A stretch of 45,394 nt of DNA from an uncultured Acetatifactor sp. GTDB lineage: Bacteria > Bacillota > Clostridia > Lachnospirales > Lachnospiraceae. Within the stretch, counting starts at the first letter, position 1; each line of letters starts with the position of its first letter. Where the stretch lies: positions 1 to 45,394 of the forward strand of contig CAJTSE010000008.1 in assembly GCA_910578815.1 (NCBI GenBank), in the 5' to 3' direction. Shown piece by piece: positions 32,007-40,425 of this stretch. The translations under genes and the position numbers were made by a program. The notes below the pieces were generated by a model. That model ran no database searches, was not told the DNA's origin, and saw only the letters and a list, made by a program, of their open reading frames with translations.

Positions 32007-32684
32007 ATGAAGAAAAGCGGAAAACTAAAACGGGAAAAGCCGGAAACTGCGGCAGTTAAATGGAAAACGGGGGGTGTTGCCGCAGCGTTAATTGCGTCGT
32101 TTACAGTCTTTACCGTTATGCTGCAGATGGAAAAGGGAATGCTGGAAAACTATGAGAAGGGGACAATATATGTTGCGGCGGAAAAGATACCCAGGGGCCA
32201 GCTGATTACACAGGAAACCTGCAGCCATTATTTTCAGGAAAGGCTGCTGGATAAATCCTGCATACCGGAAGGTGCATTATGCAGTCCGGAGCAGGTGACG
32301 GGACTGGCCGCGTCCTTTGACATCGAGCCAGGCGTATTTCTGGCGGAGGGGATGTTTGAGCGGCTGGATGACGTGCTGAAGGAAATGGAAGAGCCTGTGG
32401 TGGCGGGTTTTAAGGCGGAGGATCTCTATCAGGTGGCAGGGGGTGTTCTGCGTGCCGGAGACAGGATCCATATATATAGCGTGTCAGAGGAAGGACAGGC
32501 CGTTCTGGTTTGGGATAATGTGTATGTGCAGGAGGTGTTTGATCAGGCGGGCAGCAGGATTGCAAACGGAGACAGGACCACGGCAGCCCAACGGATTAAT
32601 ATCTATCTGGATAAAGGCGATGTGGAGGCGTTTTATTCGGAGCTGGCAGGGGGAGCGCTTCGGGTAGTCAGGAAGGTAGTGTGA
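32007..32684 (+). CDS. cpaB: CpaB/RcpC-like SAF domain protein
   Basis: 225 residues from ATG 32007, selected for its AAGGAGGA at 31989-31996; the frame is open back to 31848. A lysine-rich N-terminus precedes one membrane helix (about 22-42, VAAALIASFTVFTVMLQM), then a SAF domain (GTIYVAAEKIPRGQLITQETCSHYFQ, about 54-79) and a second region ending DVEAFYSELAGGALRVV. In diderms CpaB works with the secretin; in monoderms it anchors the pilus machine on the outer face of the membrane, perhaps touching peptidoglycan. Its TGA overlaps the first bases of element copy B. Confidence 0.85.
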   Translation: MKKSGKLKREKPETAAVKWKTGGVAAALIASFTVFTVMLQMEKGMLENYEKGTIYVAAEKIPRGQLITQETCSHYFQERLLDKSCIPEGALCSPEQVTGLAASFDIEPGVFLAEGMFERLDDVLKEMEEPVVAGFKAEDLYQVAGGVLRAGDRIHIYSVSEEGQAVLVWDNVYVQEVFDQAGSRIANGDRTTAAQRINIYLDKGDVEAFYSELAGGALRVVRKVV

Positions 32685-32838
32685 AGAGATTTTCTAAGGC
32701 ATCTGAAAGACGCTGCCTAAGAAAATCTAAAACTTCAAACCGAAGAATGCCTAAAACCGGTATTCTTCACAGGCGGATTAGTTTGCCTTAGGATTGTAAG
32801 CCGCGGCAGAGCCGCGGCATGGAGGGTAGTGTGAGAAA
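32681..32838 (+). repeat. Dispersed structured element, copy B
   Basis: It begins GTGAAGAGATTTTCT at the cpaB stop codon. Hairpin 1: GAAG / CTTC outer and GATTTTCT..GGC / GCC..AGAAAATC inner (32683-32736). Hairpin 2: GAAGAATGCC / GGTATTCTTC (32742-32768). Hairpin 4: GCCGCGGC / GCCGCGGC (32800-32818). The tail GGCATGGAGGGTAGTGTGAGAAAG gives the ribosome site and GTG start of the next gene. Stem sequences differ from copy A but still pair. Confidence 0.8.
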
Positions 32839-33439
32839 GAGAATGATATTGATATTGCTGGCGGCGATTATGTCGACAGGGTGCGGGGCTGCGGCGGAGA
32901 AGTGCGCGGAGATCAGGAAGGATACACCGGCAGCGAAAAATGGTTTAAAAGCGGCCCATGGAAGTACGGCGACGGTTCTGGCCTTTGGGCAGCAGGAGCC
33001 GGATTGTTTTTACGGAGCAGAATATGAGGTGATATGTGTAGATTGCGGGGAAGTGCTTAATGTTATTTACAGGGAAGCCCTGGGCCATGTACGGGACGAA
33101 GGAAGGGTGACCTGTCTTCCGGACTGCACGGGAGGCGGCAGCATAAGGTATTCCTGTACCCGGTGCGGAGCGGAATGGAGCGAAGCCTATGGACAGGAGC
33201 AGCCTCATACATGGGTGGAGGGAATCGGATGGGAAACAGATTGGGAGAATGGAGGGAACAGAGAGATTTCATATTTGTATTGTGGTGTATGCGGCAAAAG
33301 ACAGGAGCAGAGTCAATCGTCTATGAAGGGGGAAACAAATGAAGAGATGCAGGATAGCGGGGATGTTGACAGTATTTTTGATCAGCCTGTGCGGACGGAC
33401 GCTGTCGGTGGCGGCAGAAGGCTTGCAGACAGTCTATAA
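32831..33439 (+). CDS. Small Cys-rich lipoprotein-like protein of the pilus locus
   Basis: 202 residues if started at GTG 32831, which has GGAGG in front; an ATG at 32819 lacks a site. The N-terminus MRKRMILILLAAIMSTGC is a signal peptide ending in a lipobox-like STGC (Ser at -3 is atypical), so the mature protein would be lipid-linked at C18. Three CxxC pairs follow: C69-VD-C72, C109-TR-C112 and C151-GV-C154. VDCGEVLNVIYREA resembles a segment of the next gene's product. The last 33 codons overlap the signal peptide of that protein in another frame. It could anchor or scaffold the large protein at the cell surface. Confidence 0.75.
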   Translation: MRKRMILILLAAIMSTGCGAAAEKCAEIRKDTPAAKNGLKAAHGSTATVLAFGQQEPDCFYGAEYEVICVDCGEVLNVIYREALGHVRDEGRVTCLPDCTGGGSIRYSCTRCGAEWSEAYGQEQPHTWVEGIGWETDWENGGNREISYLYCGVCGKRQEQSQSSMKGETNEEMQDSGDVDSIFDQPVRTDAVGGGRRLADSL

Positions 33440-36400
33440 CAGTGAATATGTATCTTTTTCTCCGGACGGGCAGGCCTGGACCGTTAACCTGGGAGACAAA
33501 AATATATGCTGGTATCCGAAGGGAGAGACCGTAAACACGGGGATCGCTTCTAATTTAAGGAAGCCGGAGACAGGAGAACATTATTATTACAGACAAGTGG
33601 AAGGTCAGGCGGCAGTGGGCCGCTGGGTTGTGGAGCACAGCAGGGGACAGTGCATCCATGATGAATATCCGCCGGATTACCATGGTGTCAGCTATGGGCG
33701 AAAATCTTGTGAGACCAGGCATTATTCCGGGTGGATTGCCTATTGTGCGGATTGCGGGGAAGCACTTTCAGATATTCTGGTTTATATGAGCAGAGAGGCA
33801 GCAGAAACGATAGATTATATTCCCATGAAAACGGATCATTACTCCCTTTGTCCTTTTTGTGATAATCTTGAGCAGGGAAGTACCTTCCGGCATACCTGTA
33901 AGGCGCTCTCAGCCAATATGTACAGGGTGATCTATGACGGAAACTTCCCGGCGGATGCGGGAAATGCGGGGGGTTATATGGCATACAGTCTTCATATGTA
34001 CAATGATGCGGCAGAATATGAGGGTATGCCGGTAATTCCGGTGCGGGAGCTGACAAAGAATGCGTATGGCTGCACAGGCTATCGGTTTGCGGGGTGGAAC
34101 AGTGTTCCGGACGGAAGCGGAGAGGCTTATGAGGACGGTGCAAGGGTACGCAATCTGACAGCGGAGGACTGGAATGGGCTGCCCGGACGAAAGGAAACCG
34201 GCACCGTCATTCTCTATGCTCAGTGGGAGCCGGTGGAAAGCATCCTGCAGATTGATCCGGCCGGAGGTACTTACGACGGCGAAACAGGCATTTCTGAAAT
34301 ACCAGGGCGGTATGGTGCCACGTACATGCCCAATGCGTCACTGGTGGTGCCGCCGGCAGGATATTTGGTTACCTTTCAGACAAACGGAGGTATGGAGGTT
34401 TTGCCTGTCAGAGCGGAAAAACAGTTTCAGGAGTGGGCGATGGTGCATCCCTTTTTCGGATTTTTTAAAAATGGAGTATATACCTATCTGGCTAAAGCAG
34501 GAGGCAGCGATACCCTGAGGGCAGTTTATAGGGAGGGCAGCATTGTGCTGCCTCCTGCCGAACGGGCGGGGTATTCTTTTGGGGGATGGTTTTATGATCC
34601 GGCTTTGCAGCTTCCTGCGGGAGGCCCCGGAGATTCCATAACTCCGGCCGAGGATTTGACTCTTTATGCCCAATGGGTGGATTTGACGCTGGAGGCGGCA
34701 GACAATTATAAAGCTTACAAAGGAAGCGGAGCCGTAGACCTTTCCTGGCGAATGGATGACGGAAAGGATAAGGCATATCTGCTGTTTCAAAGCACGGACG
34801 GGAAAGAATGGGTGAAATTAAGCGATGCGGATCAGGTTTGTGAGGAAGAAAAACTTCAGTTTACAGTAGAAAAGACCGGCAGTGAGAAAAGGTATACCAT
34901 ACCTCATTCCGGAATATATAGTGTAACCTTGTCCGGGGCCCAGGGAGGCAGCTATGAAAGTTATGCCGGCGGCAAAGGAGGATCGGTAAAGCTGAAGTTG
35001 TGGCTGGAAAAAGGCGAGGTACTGACCTTTAACGTTGGGGGAAGGGATGGATATAACGGGGGAGGAAAAGGAAGTACATATGGAAACGGTGGAGGCTGTA
35101 CGGTGTTGTCCTCTGACAAAAAGGGAGTGATTGCAGTGGCGGGAGGCGGCGGAGGAGCTTCCAGGAGCGGCAATGGCGGAGCGGGCGGCAGTGCAGCATT
35201 TTTAACCGAGAAACAATTTGCCGGTGAGGACGGCATGGCGGGAGGCGGTGGAGGCTGCCTGGGAGGTGCGGCTGGAGAGTATGTTCTCCATACCCATGAA
35301 CCTGCCTGTTATGACGAAGCCAGCGGTACGATCAGACCGGGACTGGACTTATACGGTAACTATAGTGTCTGGTCAGATAACGTGTATGCCTGGGATACCA
35401 TAGCGTCCGGTGCAGGCATTGGAACAGGAGGACATTCCAGCGGCAGCACTGCGTTGGTAGGATTGCGGGTGGGAAATGAAAGGGCATACCTGGAAACTCC
35501 TTATGCAGGGACTCTTACCTTTACGGATTCGGCAGCAGGGGAAGAGTGGAATGCGTGGGGGAACGGGGCGGACGGAGCCAGGACAACGGTCAAAGTGTTC
35601 TTTGTCCATGATGACGGGAATGTGAGCAGTGAGACGCTGAATCCGGAACAACTGAGTCATACCACTACGGTGGGCAGGGAAACCTGGTACAGTGAAGGAA
35701 ACTGCAAGGCGGAAAGACCGGTGTATACCCATATTTATTCACACAAACAGTTTAGGGGTACCATTGAGACCAGGCCGGATGCAGATTGTGAGAATCCTGA
35801 AGGCTCTTTTCATGGCGCGGGTGCAAACTACAGACTGGGTGGTACATTTGCTTTTGAGGTGGCAGAGGACGTGAAAGGGGTGTATATAGAGGTATCCAGA
35901 TCCGTTTCTCATTGGAAGCAAGGCTGCTGGCTGAATGTGGGGCTGCGAAATATATCCTATCAATACAGCGGCAGGATCTGCGTCTGTGGGTATGAAGAAG
36001 GCCAGCTGGAATCCTCGCTGCCGGCTTACGGAGGAAGCAGCTATGTGAAACAGAAGGCGGTACTGGATTATACCATGACCGCCGGCGACCGGGCGGGGGA
36101 CGGAACTGCCGTTTTGGATGCCTTGCAGATGGGGTTTCAGGAAGAGATGAAGCTGGAAAACGTAAGGGCAGCGGATCGGGCAGCTCCCGGATTTGTTTCT
36201 CCGGATTCGGTGAAAAAAATGCCGGCGGGAAACGGAGCGGTATTCGTGTCTTGGGGAAAACCGGAAGACAAAGGCACTGTATATTTCCATAAGGCGGAGG
36301 CTTATTTGAAAGGTGCAGCATTACCGATATGTACTTCTAACATCACCCGGAATACATTGATTTCGGGAGTAGCAGGCTATTATTATGTGATAGACGATAA

Positions 36401-37712
36401 GGAAAATACAAAAGCAGACGGATCAGGCTGTTATACGTCGGACACAAATGCAGAGATTCCTCTGGCGGAAGGAGTGCGTTATCTGCATCTGGCAGCAGTG
36501 GACGCGGCAGGAAATATCGGAGGAACCACACATGTGCGGATTGATGCGGGCGGAGTGCCATGGCAGGTCGTTACAAGGCAGCTGCAGCTTACGGAGGGAG
36601 AAAATGTGTACGCGGCAGGGAATAAAACTTATTATGTACGGTGCGACGGTGCCACACCTTTTCTTTTAAAGCATGAAGCATGCATGGAGGGGCCTGCGGC
36701 ATTGGTAAATCGGCTGGCGTACAGCATTTTTGAGTCCCCGGAATACGGGCAGAATCTTATCTATACGCCGCCCGGAAAAAGTCAGACGAATGGCGAAGAA
36801 CCTTTATATTATACTATCGGAGCACCGCTTCTTACTCGTTATCCTTATTTAAAGACAAAGCGTATGGACCAGGGGAAAGGCCTGGCGGCAGAGCAGATGT
36901 TTACTTTGGGAATGGAGGCTCACGGGCGGTCCATAGAAATTATACCCAGAGCCGGAGCTGTTTTTATGGATAACGGACTGCGAAAGATTTATTATTCGGA
37001 AGAGGCGGCCGATGCAGGAAACGGGATTGTTTTGACAGGTGACGGAGAAGGACCGGTTATCAGCGGCTTGGAGGCACTTTCGGACGGACAGCTGATTGAC
37101 AGACGCGAAGAAGTAATCCGGCTGTATGTTACCGCGTTTGATGAACTTTCAGGTCTTGCGGAATTTTATATAAAGGTTGCCAATCAGGACAATTACAGTG
37201 TAAAAACATACTACCCTCAGGGAAATGTAATAGAGCTGGAAATTACAAGGGAAGAAGCGCTGTTTACGGGAAATTTCACGGTAACGGCTTATGCCAGGGA
37301 TCAGGTGGGCAATATAACGGAGATTTCCAGATCGGTGACGGAACTTTCGCTGGAGACAAGGATCGAGAGAATCCTTCCGCCTCACGCCCCTGTGTTTAAA
37401 TGCGGGGAAAGCGGCATCTTGTACATCACCGCCTATGGCTATGCGGACAGGGTGGAGGTGGAATTTCCTCCAGAGTTGGCGGCGGTAGACGAAACGCTGC
37501 AGAATCTTGTGTTTGATTACAGGGATATGCAGGTATACAGACAGGAGTCCCATGTGCAGTTTATGGTGCCTTTGTATGCGGAGGCTGACAGGGATTATGT
37601 CCTGCAGGTGCGGGCGTTCTGGGGAGAGTTATGTCTGGAGAGCAGTCCAGTACTGCATGTTACGTCGGAGGGCGGAAGCATTTTGGACGAGTTCCGCACC
37701 CGTTTAAGATGA
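33339..37712 (+). CDS. 1457-residue secreted surface protein with InlB-type and glycine-rich regions
   Basis: Signal peptide 1-26 (cleavage after SVAA). A Cys-rich module at about 105-187 holds CADC and CPFC. Two Listeria-Bacteroides (InlB B-type) repeats follow at about 195-297 (GYRFAGWNSVPDGSG..YAQWE) and 303-447 (GYSFGGWFYDP..YAQWV). A glycine-rich domain spans about 515-650 (AGGGGGASRSGNGGAGG), like those of glycine-rich receptor ectodomains. A beta region 700-890, an FN3-like part (945-1070, VRYLHLAAVDAAGNIG) and an Ig-like part (1240-1335, LYVTAFDELSGLAEFYIKV) come last. No LPxTG, S-layer or membrane anchor is present, and the end is plain (LDEFRTRLR). It sits inside the Tad operon, so it is probably a pilus-associated or tip adhesin. 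Confidence 0.85.
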   Translation: MKRCRIAGMLTVFLISLCGRTLSVAAEGLQTVYNSEYVSFSPDGQAWTVNLGDKNICWYPKGETVNTGIASNLRKPETGEHYYYRQVEGQAAVGRWVVEHSRGQCIHDEYPPDYHGVSYGRKSCETRHYSGWIAYCADCGEALSDILVYMSREAAETIDYIPMKTDHYSLCPFCDNLEQGSTFRHTCKALSANMYRVIYDGNFPADAGNAGGYMAYSLHMYNDAAEYEGMPVIPVRELTKNAYGCTGYRFAGWNSVPDGSGEAYEDGARVRNLTAEDWNGLPGRKETGTVILYAQWEPVESILQIDPAGGTYDGETGISEIPGRYGATYMPNASLVVPPAGYLVTFQTNGGMEVLPVRAEKQFQEWAMVHPFFGFFKNGVYTYLAKAGGSDTLRAVYREGSIVLPPAERAGYSFGGWFYDPALQLPAGGPGDSITPAEDLTLYAQWVDLTLEAADNYKAYKGSGAVDLSWRMDDGKDKAYLLFQSTDGKEWVKLSDADQVCEEEKLQFTVEKTGSEKRYTIPHSGIYSVTLSGAQGGSYESYAGGKGGSVKLKLWLEKGEVLTFNVGGRDGYNGGGKGSTYGNGGGCTVLSSDKKGVIAVAGGGGGASRSGNGGAGGSAAFLTEKQFAGEDGMAGGGGGCLGGAAGEYVLHTHEPACYDEASGTIRPGLDLYGNYSVWSDNVYAWDTIASGAGIGTGGHSSGSTALVGLRVGNERAYLETPYAGTLTFTDSAAGEEWNAWGNGADGARTTVKVFFVHDDGNVSSETLNPEQLSHTTTVGRETWYSEGNCKAERPVYTHIYSHKQFRGTIETRPDADCENPEGSFHGAGANYRLGGTFAFEVAEDVKGVYIEVSRSVSHWKQGCWLNVGLRNISYQYSGRICVCGYEEGQLESSLPAYGGSSYVKQKAVLDYTMTAGDRAGDGTAVLDALQMGFQEEMKLENVRAADRAAPGFVSPDSVKKMPAGNGAVFVSWGKPEDKGTVYFHKAEAYLKGAALPICTSNITRNTLISGVAGYYYVIDDKENTKADGSGCYTSDTNAEIPLAEGVRYLHLAAVDAAGNIGGTTHVRIDAGGVPWQVVTRQLQLTEGENVYAAGNKTYYVRCDGATPFLLKHEACMEGPAALVNRLAYSIFESPEYGQNLIYTPPGKSQTNGEEPLYYTIGAPLLTRYPYLKTKRMDQGKGLAAEQMFTLGMEAHGRSIEIIPRAGAVFMDNGLRKIYYSEEAADAGNGIVLTGDGEGPVISGLEALSDGQLIDRREEVIRLYVTAFDELSGLAEFYIKVANQDNYSVKTYYPQGNVIELEITREEALFTGNFTVTAYARDQVGNITEISRSVTELSLETRIERILPPHAPVFKCGESGILYITAYGYADRVEVEFPPELAAVDETLQNLVFDYRDMQVYRQESHVQFMVPLYAEADRDYVLQVRAFWGELCLESSPVLHVTSEGGSILDEFRTRLR

Positions 37713-38155
37713 GCGGAGTTCTTTGGGGAGTCATTGCATTGTGCCTGCTGTTTGCCTGTATTACGGACTGCCGCAGCTGTCAGGTGTATAATGTAACCTG
37801 GTGGGCAGCCGGAGCAGCGGCAGTGATATTACTGCTGCAGAAGAGGGCCGGGGCGATGGTGCAATTTCTTCCGGAGCTTGGTTTTTTTGTACTGCTTCAG
37901 CTGCTGGTGTTTCCTAAGATGTACGGGCGTGCGGACTGCTATGCTTTCAGCATCTGTGCTGTGGCAGAGACTGCCGCAGGCCTGTCCCTGACAGGATATT
38001 TAATCCATATGCTGCTTTCTTTTATTCTGCTGGCATTTGTACAGGCGTTCCGCCATAACATTGACAGAAGGGGAAATCTGCGGCGGCCGGTGCCGTTTCT
38101 GCCTTATATAACCCTTGCTTTCTGGGCGTTGCTTTGGTATAGTGTAACTGCTTAG
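37709..38155 (+). CDS. tadV: TadV/CpaA-like prepilin peptidase (A24 family)
   Basis: 148 residues from the ATG at 37709, which overlaps the stop of the giant gene (ATGA). It is a six-segment membrane protein. The two catalytic aspartates of A24 peptidases are D20 in ITDCRSCQVYNV (the D-x-R-x-x-x-I-x-N motif) and D76 in YGRADCYAF (the GxGD-type motif, here GRAD). It cleaves the basic leader of Flp and perhaps TadE-like precursors at the cytoplasmic membrane. It lacks the N-terminal methylase domain of PilD, as is normal for tad loci. Confidence 0.85.
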   Translation: MSGVLWGVIALCLLFACITDCRSCQVYNVTWWAAGAAAVILLLQKRAGAMVQFLPELGFFVLLQLLVFPKMYGRADCYAFSICAVAETAAGLSLTGYLIHMLLSFILLAFVQAFRHNIDRRGNLRRPVPFLPYITLAFWALLWYSVTA

Positions 38156-38186
38156 GTAATTGCGGCCGTTTTGAGCGAGGTGTGGC

Positions 38187-39227
38187 ATGATTACGATTTC
38201 TCTGTGCATGATTGTAAAAAATGAAGAAAAGATACTTAGGCGGTGCCTGGACAGCGTGGCGGATTTGGTGGATGAGATTGTAATCGTGGATACCGGTTCC
38301 CAGGACGAAACGAAAAGAATTGCTGCGGAATATACAAAATTTGTCTACGATTTTCAGTGGGTGGATGATTTCAGCGCGGCAAGAAATTTTGCCTTTTCAA
38401 AGGCAACGCAGGAATACATATATTCCGCAGATGCGGATGAGGTGCTCGATGAGGTAAACAGGCAGCGTTTTCGGCTGTTGAAGGAAACCTTGCTTTCGGA
38501 GGTTGAAATCGTACAGATGAAGTATGGAAATCAGCTGCAGTTTAATACGGTGTACAATTTTGATGAGGAATACAGGCCCAAGCTGTTTAAGCGGCTGCGG
38601 GAGTTTGTGTGGGAAGCTCCCATACATGAAACGGTGCGGCTGTCTCCCGTGGTTTATGATAGTGATATTGTGATTCAGCATATGCCGGAGGGAGGGCATT
38701 CAGGCAGGGATCTGGAAACCTTCCGCCGCCATTGTGCCGGTGGTTATCGGCTGCCTGAGAGACTGCATACCATGTATGCCAGAGAACTATTCATGGCAGG
38801 AGAAAGAGAGGACTTTGAACGTGCAGCAGATTATTTTGCGACGTCTGCGGCGGATGAAACCAGGAGCAGCGACGAGGTTGCTGAAGCCTGCTGTATTGTG
38901 GCGCGGGCGGCCAGACTGGCAGGAGACACTTTGAAATTTTTTAAATATGTGTCCAAGGTGATTGCCGGGGAGGCAAACTCGGAGATTTGTTGTGAGCTGG
39001 GGCATTTTTATGAAGAGAGTGCGGATTATGAGGAAGCGGCGGTCTGGTACTATAATGCCGTATATGAGACTTGTCCTGTGTTAGACATCCGGACAGGCGG
39101 CCGTGAGGGACTGGAGGGCTTGATCCGGTGCTATGAGCAGCTTAAATGTCCGGAGCAGGTGGAAGCGTACAAAGAAGAATTGAAGAGGCGGTCGGACAAG
39201 GGGAATCAAGATGGGATTTCAGTCTGA
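38187..39227 (+). CDS. GT2 glycosyltransferase with C-terminal TPR region
   Basis: 346 residues. Residues 1-95 are a GT-A fold (ITISLCMIVKNEEKILRRCL, IVIVDTGSQDET) with the metal-binding D82-A-D84 in YSADADEVLD. Residues about 95-190 finish the domain, and residues about 190-340 are helical repeats of TPR type (ELFMAGEREDFERAADYF, then CELGHFYEESADYEEAAVWYYNAVYE). Similar GT2-TPR proteins glycosylate peptides or surface proteins. It starts 31 bases after the prepilin peptidase, with GCGAGG upstream, so it may modify the pilin or the 1457-residue protein. Donor sugar unknown. Confidence 0.85.
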   Translation: MITISLCMIVKNEEKILRRCLDSVADLVDEIVIVDTGSQDETKRIAAEYTKFVYDFQWVDDFSAARNFAFSKATQEYIYSADADEVLDEVNRQRFRLLKETLLSEVEIVQMKYGNQLQFNTVYNFDEEYRPKLFKRLREFVWEAPIHETVRLSPVVYDSDIVIQHMPEGGHSGRDLETFRRHCAGGYRLPERLHTMYARELFMAGEREDFERAADYFATSAADETRSSDEVAEACCIVARAARLAGDTLKFFKYVSKVIAGEANSEICCELGHFYEESADYEEAAVWYYNAVYETCPVLDIRTGGREGLEGLIRCYEQLKCPEQVEAYKEELKRRSDKGNQDGISV

Positions 39228-39267
39228 TGAGCCTGGCACAGAATACTTCGGAATGAGAGGGAAAGTG

Positions 39268-40320
39268 ATGAATTGGGAAGAAAATGTACGGAAAGTAATA
39301 CCTTATGTGGCCGGAGAACAGCCGGATCAGCCGGAGATGATAAAATTAAATACCAATGAATGTCCTTACCCTCCTGCTCCGGGAGTGGCCCGGCTGGCAG
39401 CGGATATGAACTGTGAGCGGCTGCGCCTTTATCCGGATCCCGATGTGTCGCCTCTGACGGAGGCACTGGCGGAATATTACCATGTAAGTCCCAGACAAGT
39501 GTTTGTGGGGGTGGGATCTGATGATGTGCTTTCCATGTCGTTTCTGACTTTTTTTAACAGCGGCAGGCCCATTCTTTTTCCTGATGTCACCTATTCCTTT
39601 TATGATGTTTGGGCAAATTTATACAGGATTCCTTATAAGACCTGTGAGCTGGACCAAAACTGGCACATTTGCCCGGAGGACTATAAACAGCCAAACGGAG
39701 GTATCATCTTTCCGAATCCCAATGCGCCTACCGGGGTTCTGGAAAATCTGGAGACCGTGGAAGAAATACTTAAGGCCAATAGAGACGTAATCGTGATCGT
39801 GGATGAAGCCTATGTAGATTTTGGCGGTGTCAGCGCGATGCCCCTTTTGGAAAGATATGAAAATCTGCTGGTAGTACAGACTTTTTCCAAATCCAGAGCC
39901 ATGGCGGGGCTGCGGATCGGCTTTTGCGTCGGCAGTGAGAAAATGATACACTATTTAAATGATGTAAAGTTTTCCTTTAATTCTTATACTATGAATCTGC
40001 CTGCACAGCTTCTGGGGGTGGAAGCGGTGAGGGATCAGGAATATTTTAAGGAAACAACGGCTCGGATCATCAATACCAGAGAGCGGGTAAAAAAGGAATT
40101 AAAGCAGCTTGGCTTTATCTTCCCGGACTCTATGGGAAACTTTATTTTTGCCTCCCACATGGATATTTCGGCGGGACAGCTGTTTGAAGCGCTGCGCCGG
40201 GCAAATATTTATGTGAGATACTGGAACAAGCCTAAGATCTCAGAGTATCTTCGGATTACGGTAGGCACCGATCAACAGATGGATAAGCTGCTGGATTTTT
40301 TGAGGAACTATTTAAATTAA
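39268..40320 (+). CDS. hisC: Histidinol-phosphate aminotransferase (HisC-like)
   Basis: 350 residues from ATG 39268 with GAGAGGGAAAG upstream; the frame opens at 39211. Typical HisC features: IKLNTNECPYPPAP (26-39), the PLP-pocket FPNPNAPTG (148-156), D179 in VIVDEAYVDFG, and the Schiff-base lysine K208 in FSKSRAMAGLRIG. It should transfer an amino group to imidazole-acetol phosphate. It is outside any histidine operon here and only 40 bases after the glycosyltransferase gene, so it may be co-transcribed; broad-specificity relatives act on aromatic amino acids or produce cell-envelope precursors, hence the symbol is tentative. Confidence 0.82.
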   Translation: MNWEENVRKVIPYVAGEQPDQPEMIKLNTNECPYPPAPGVARLAADMNCERLRLYPDPDVSPLTEALAEYYHVSPRQVFVGVGSDDVLSMSFLTFFNSGRPILFPDVTYSFYDVWANLYRIPYKTCELDQNWHICPEDYKQPNGGIIFPNPNAPTGVLENLETVEEILKANRDVIVIVDEAYVDFGGVSAMPLLERYENLLVVQTFSKSRAMAGLRIGFCVGSEKMIHYLNDVKFSFNSYTMNLPAQLLGVEAVRDQEYFKETTARIINTRERVKKELKQLGFIFPDSMGNFIFASHMDISAGQLFEALRRANIYVRYWNKPKISEYLRITVGTDQQMDKLLDFLRNYLN

Positions 40321-40425
40321 GAAAATATTAATGGCGAAAACAGAGCAGGTCGGTTATAATTTGGTAGATATTGTAATAGGTAATTGTCGGAATACTATAA
40401 CATTACAGGTGTGGGAGAGGTTTCA

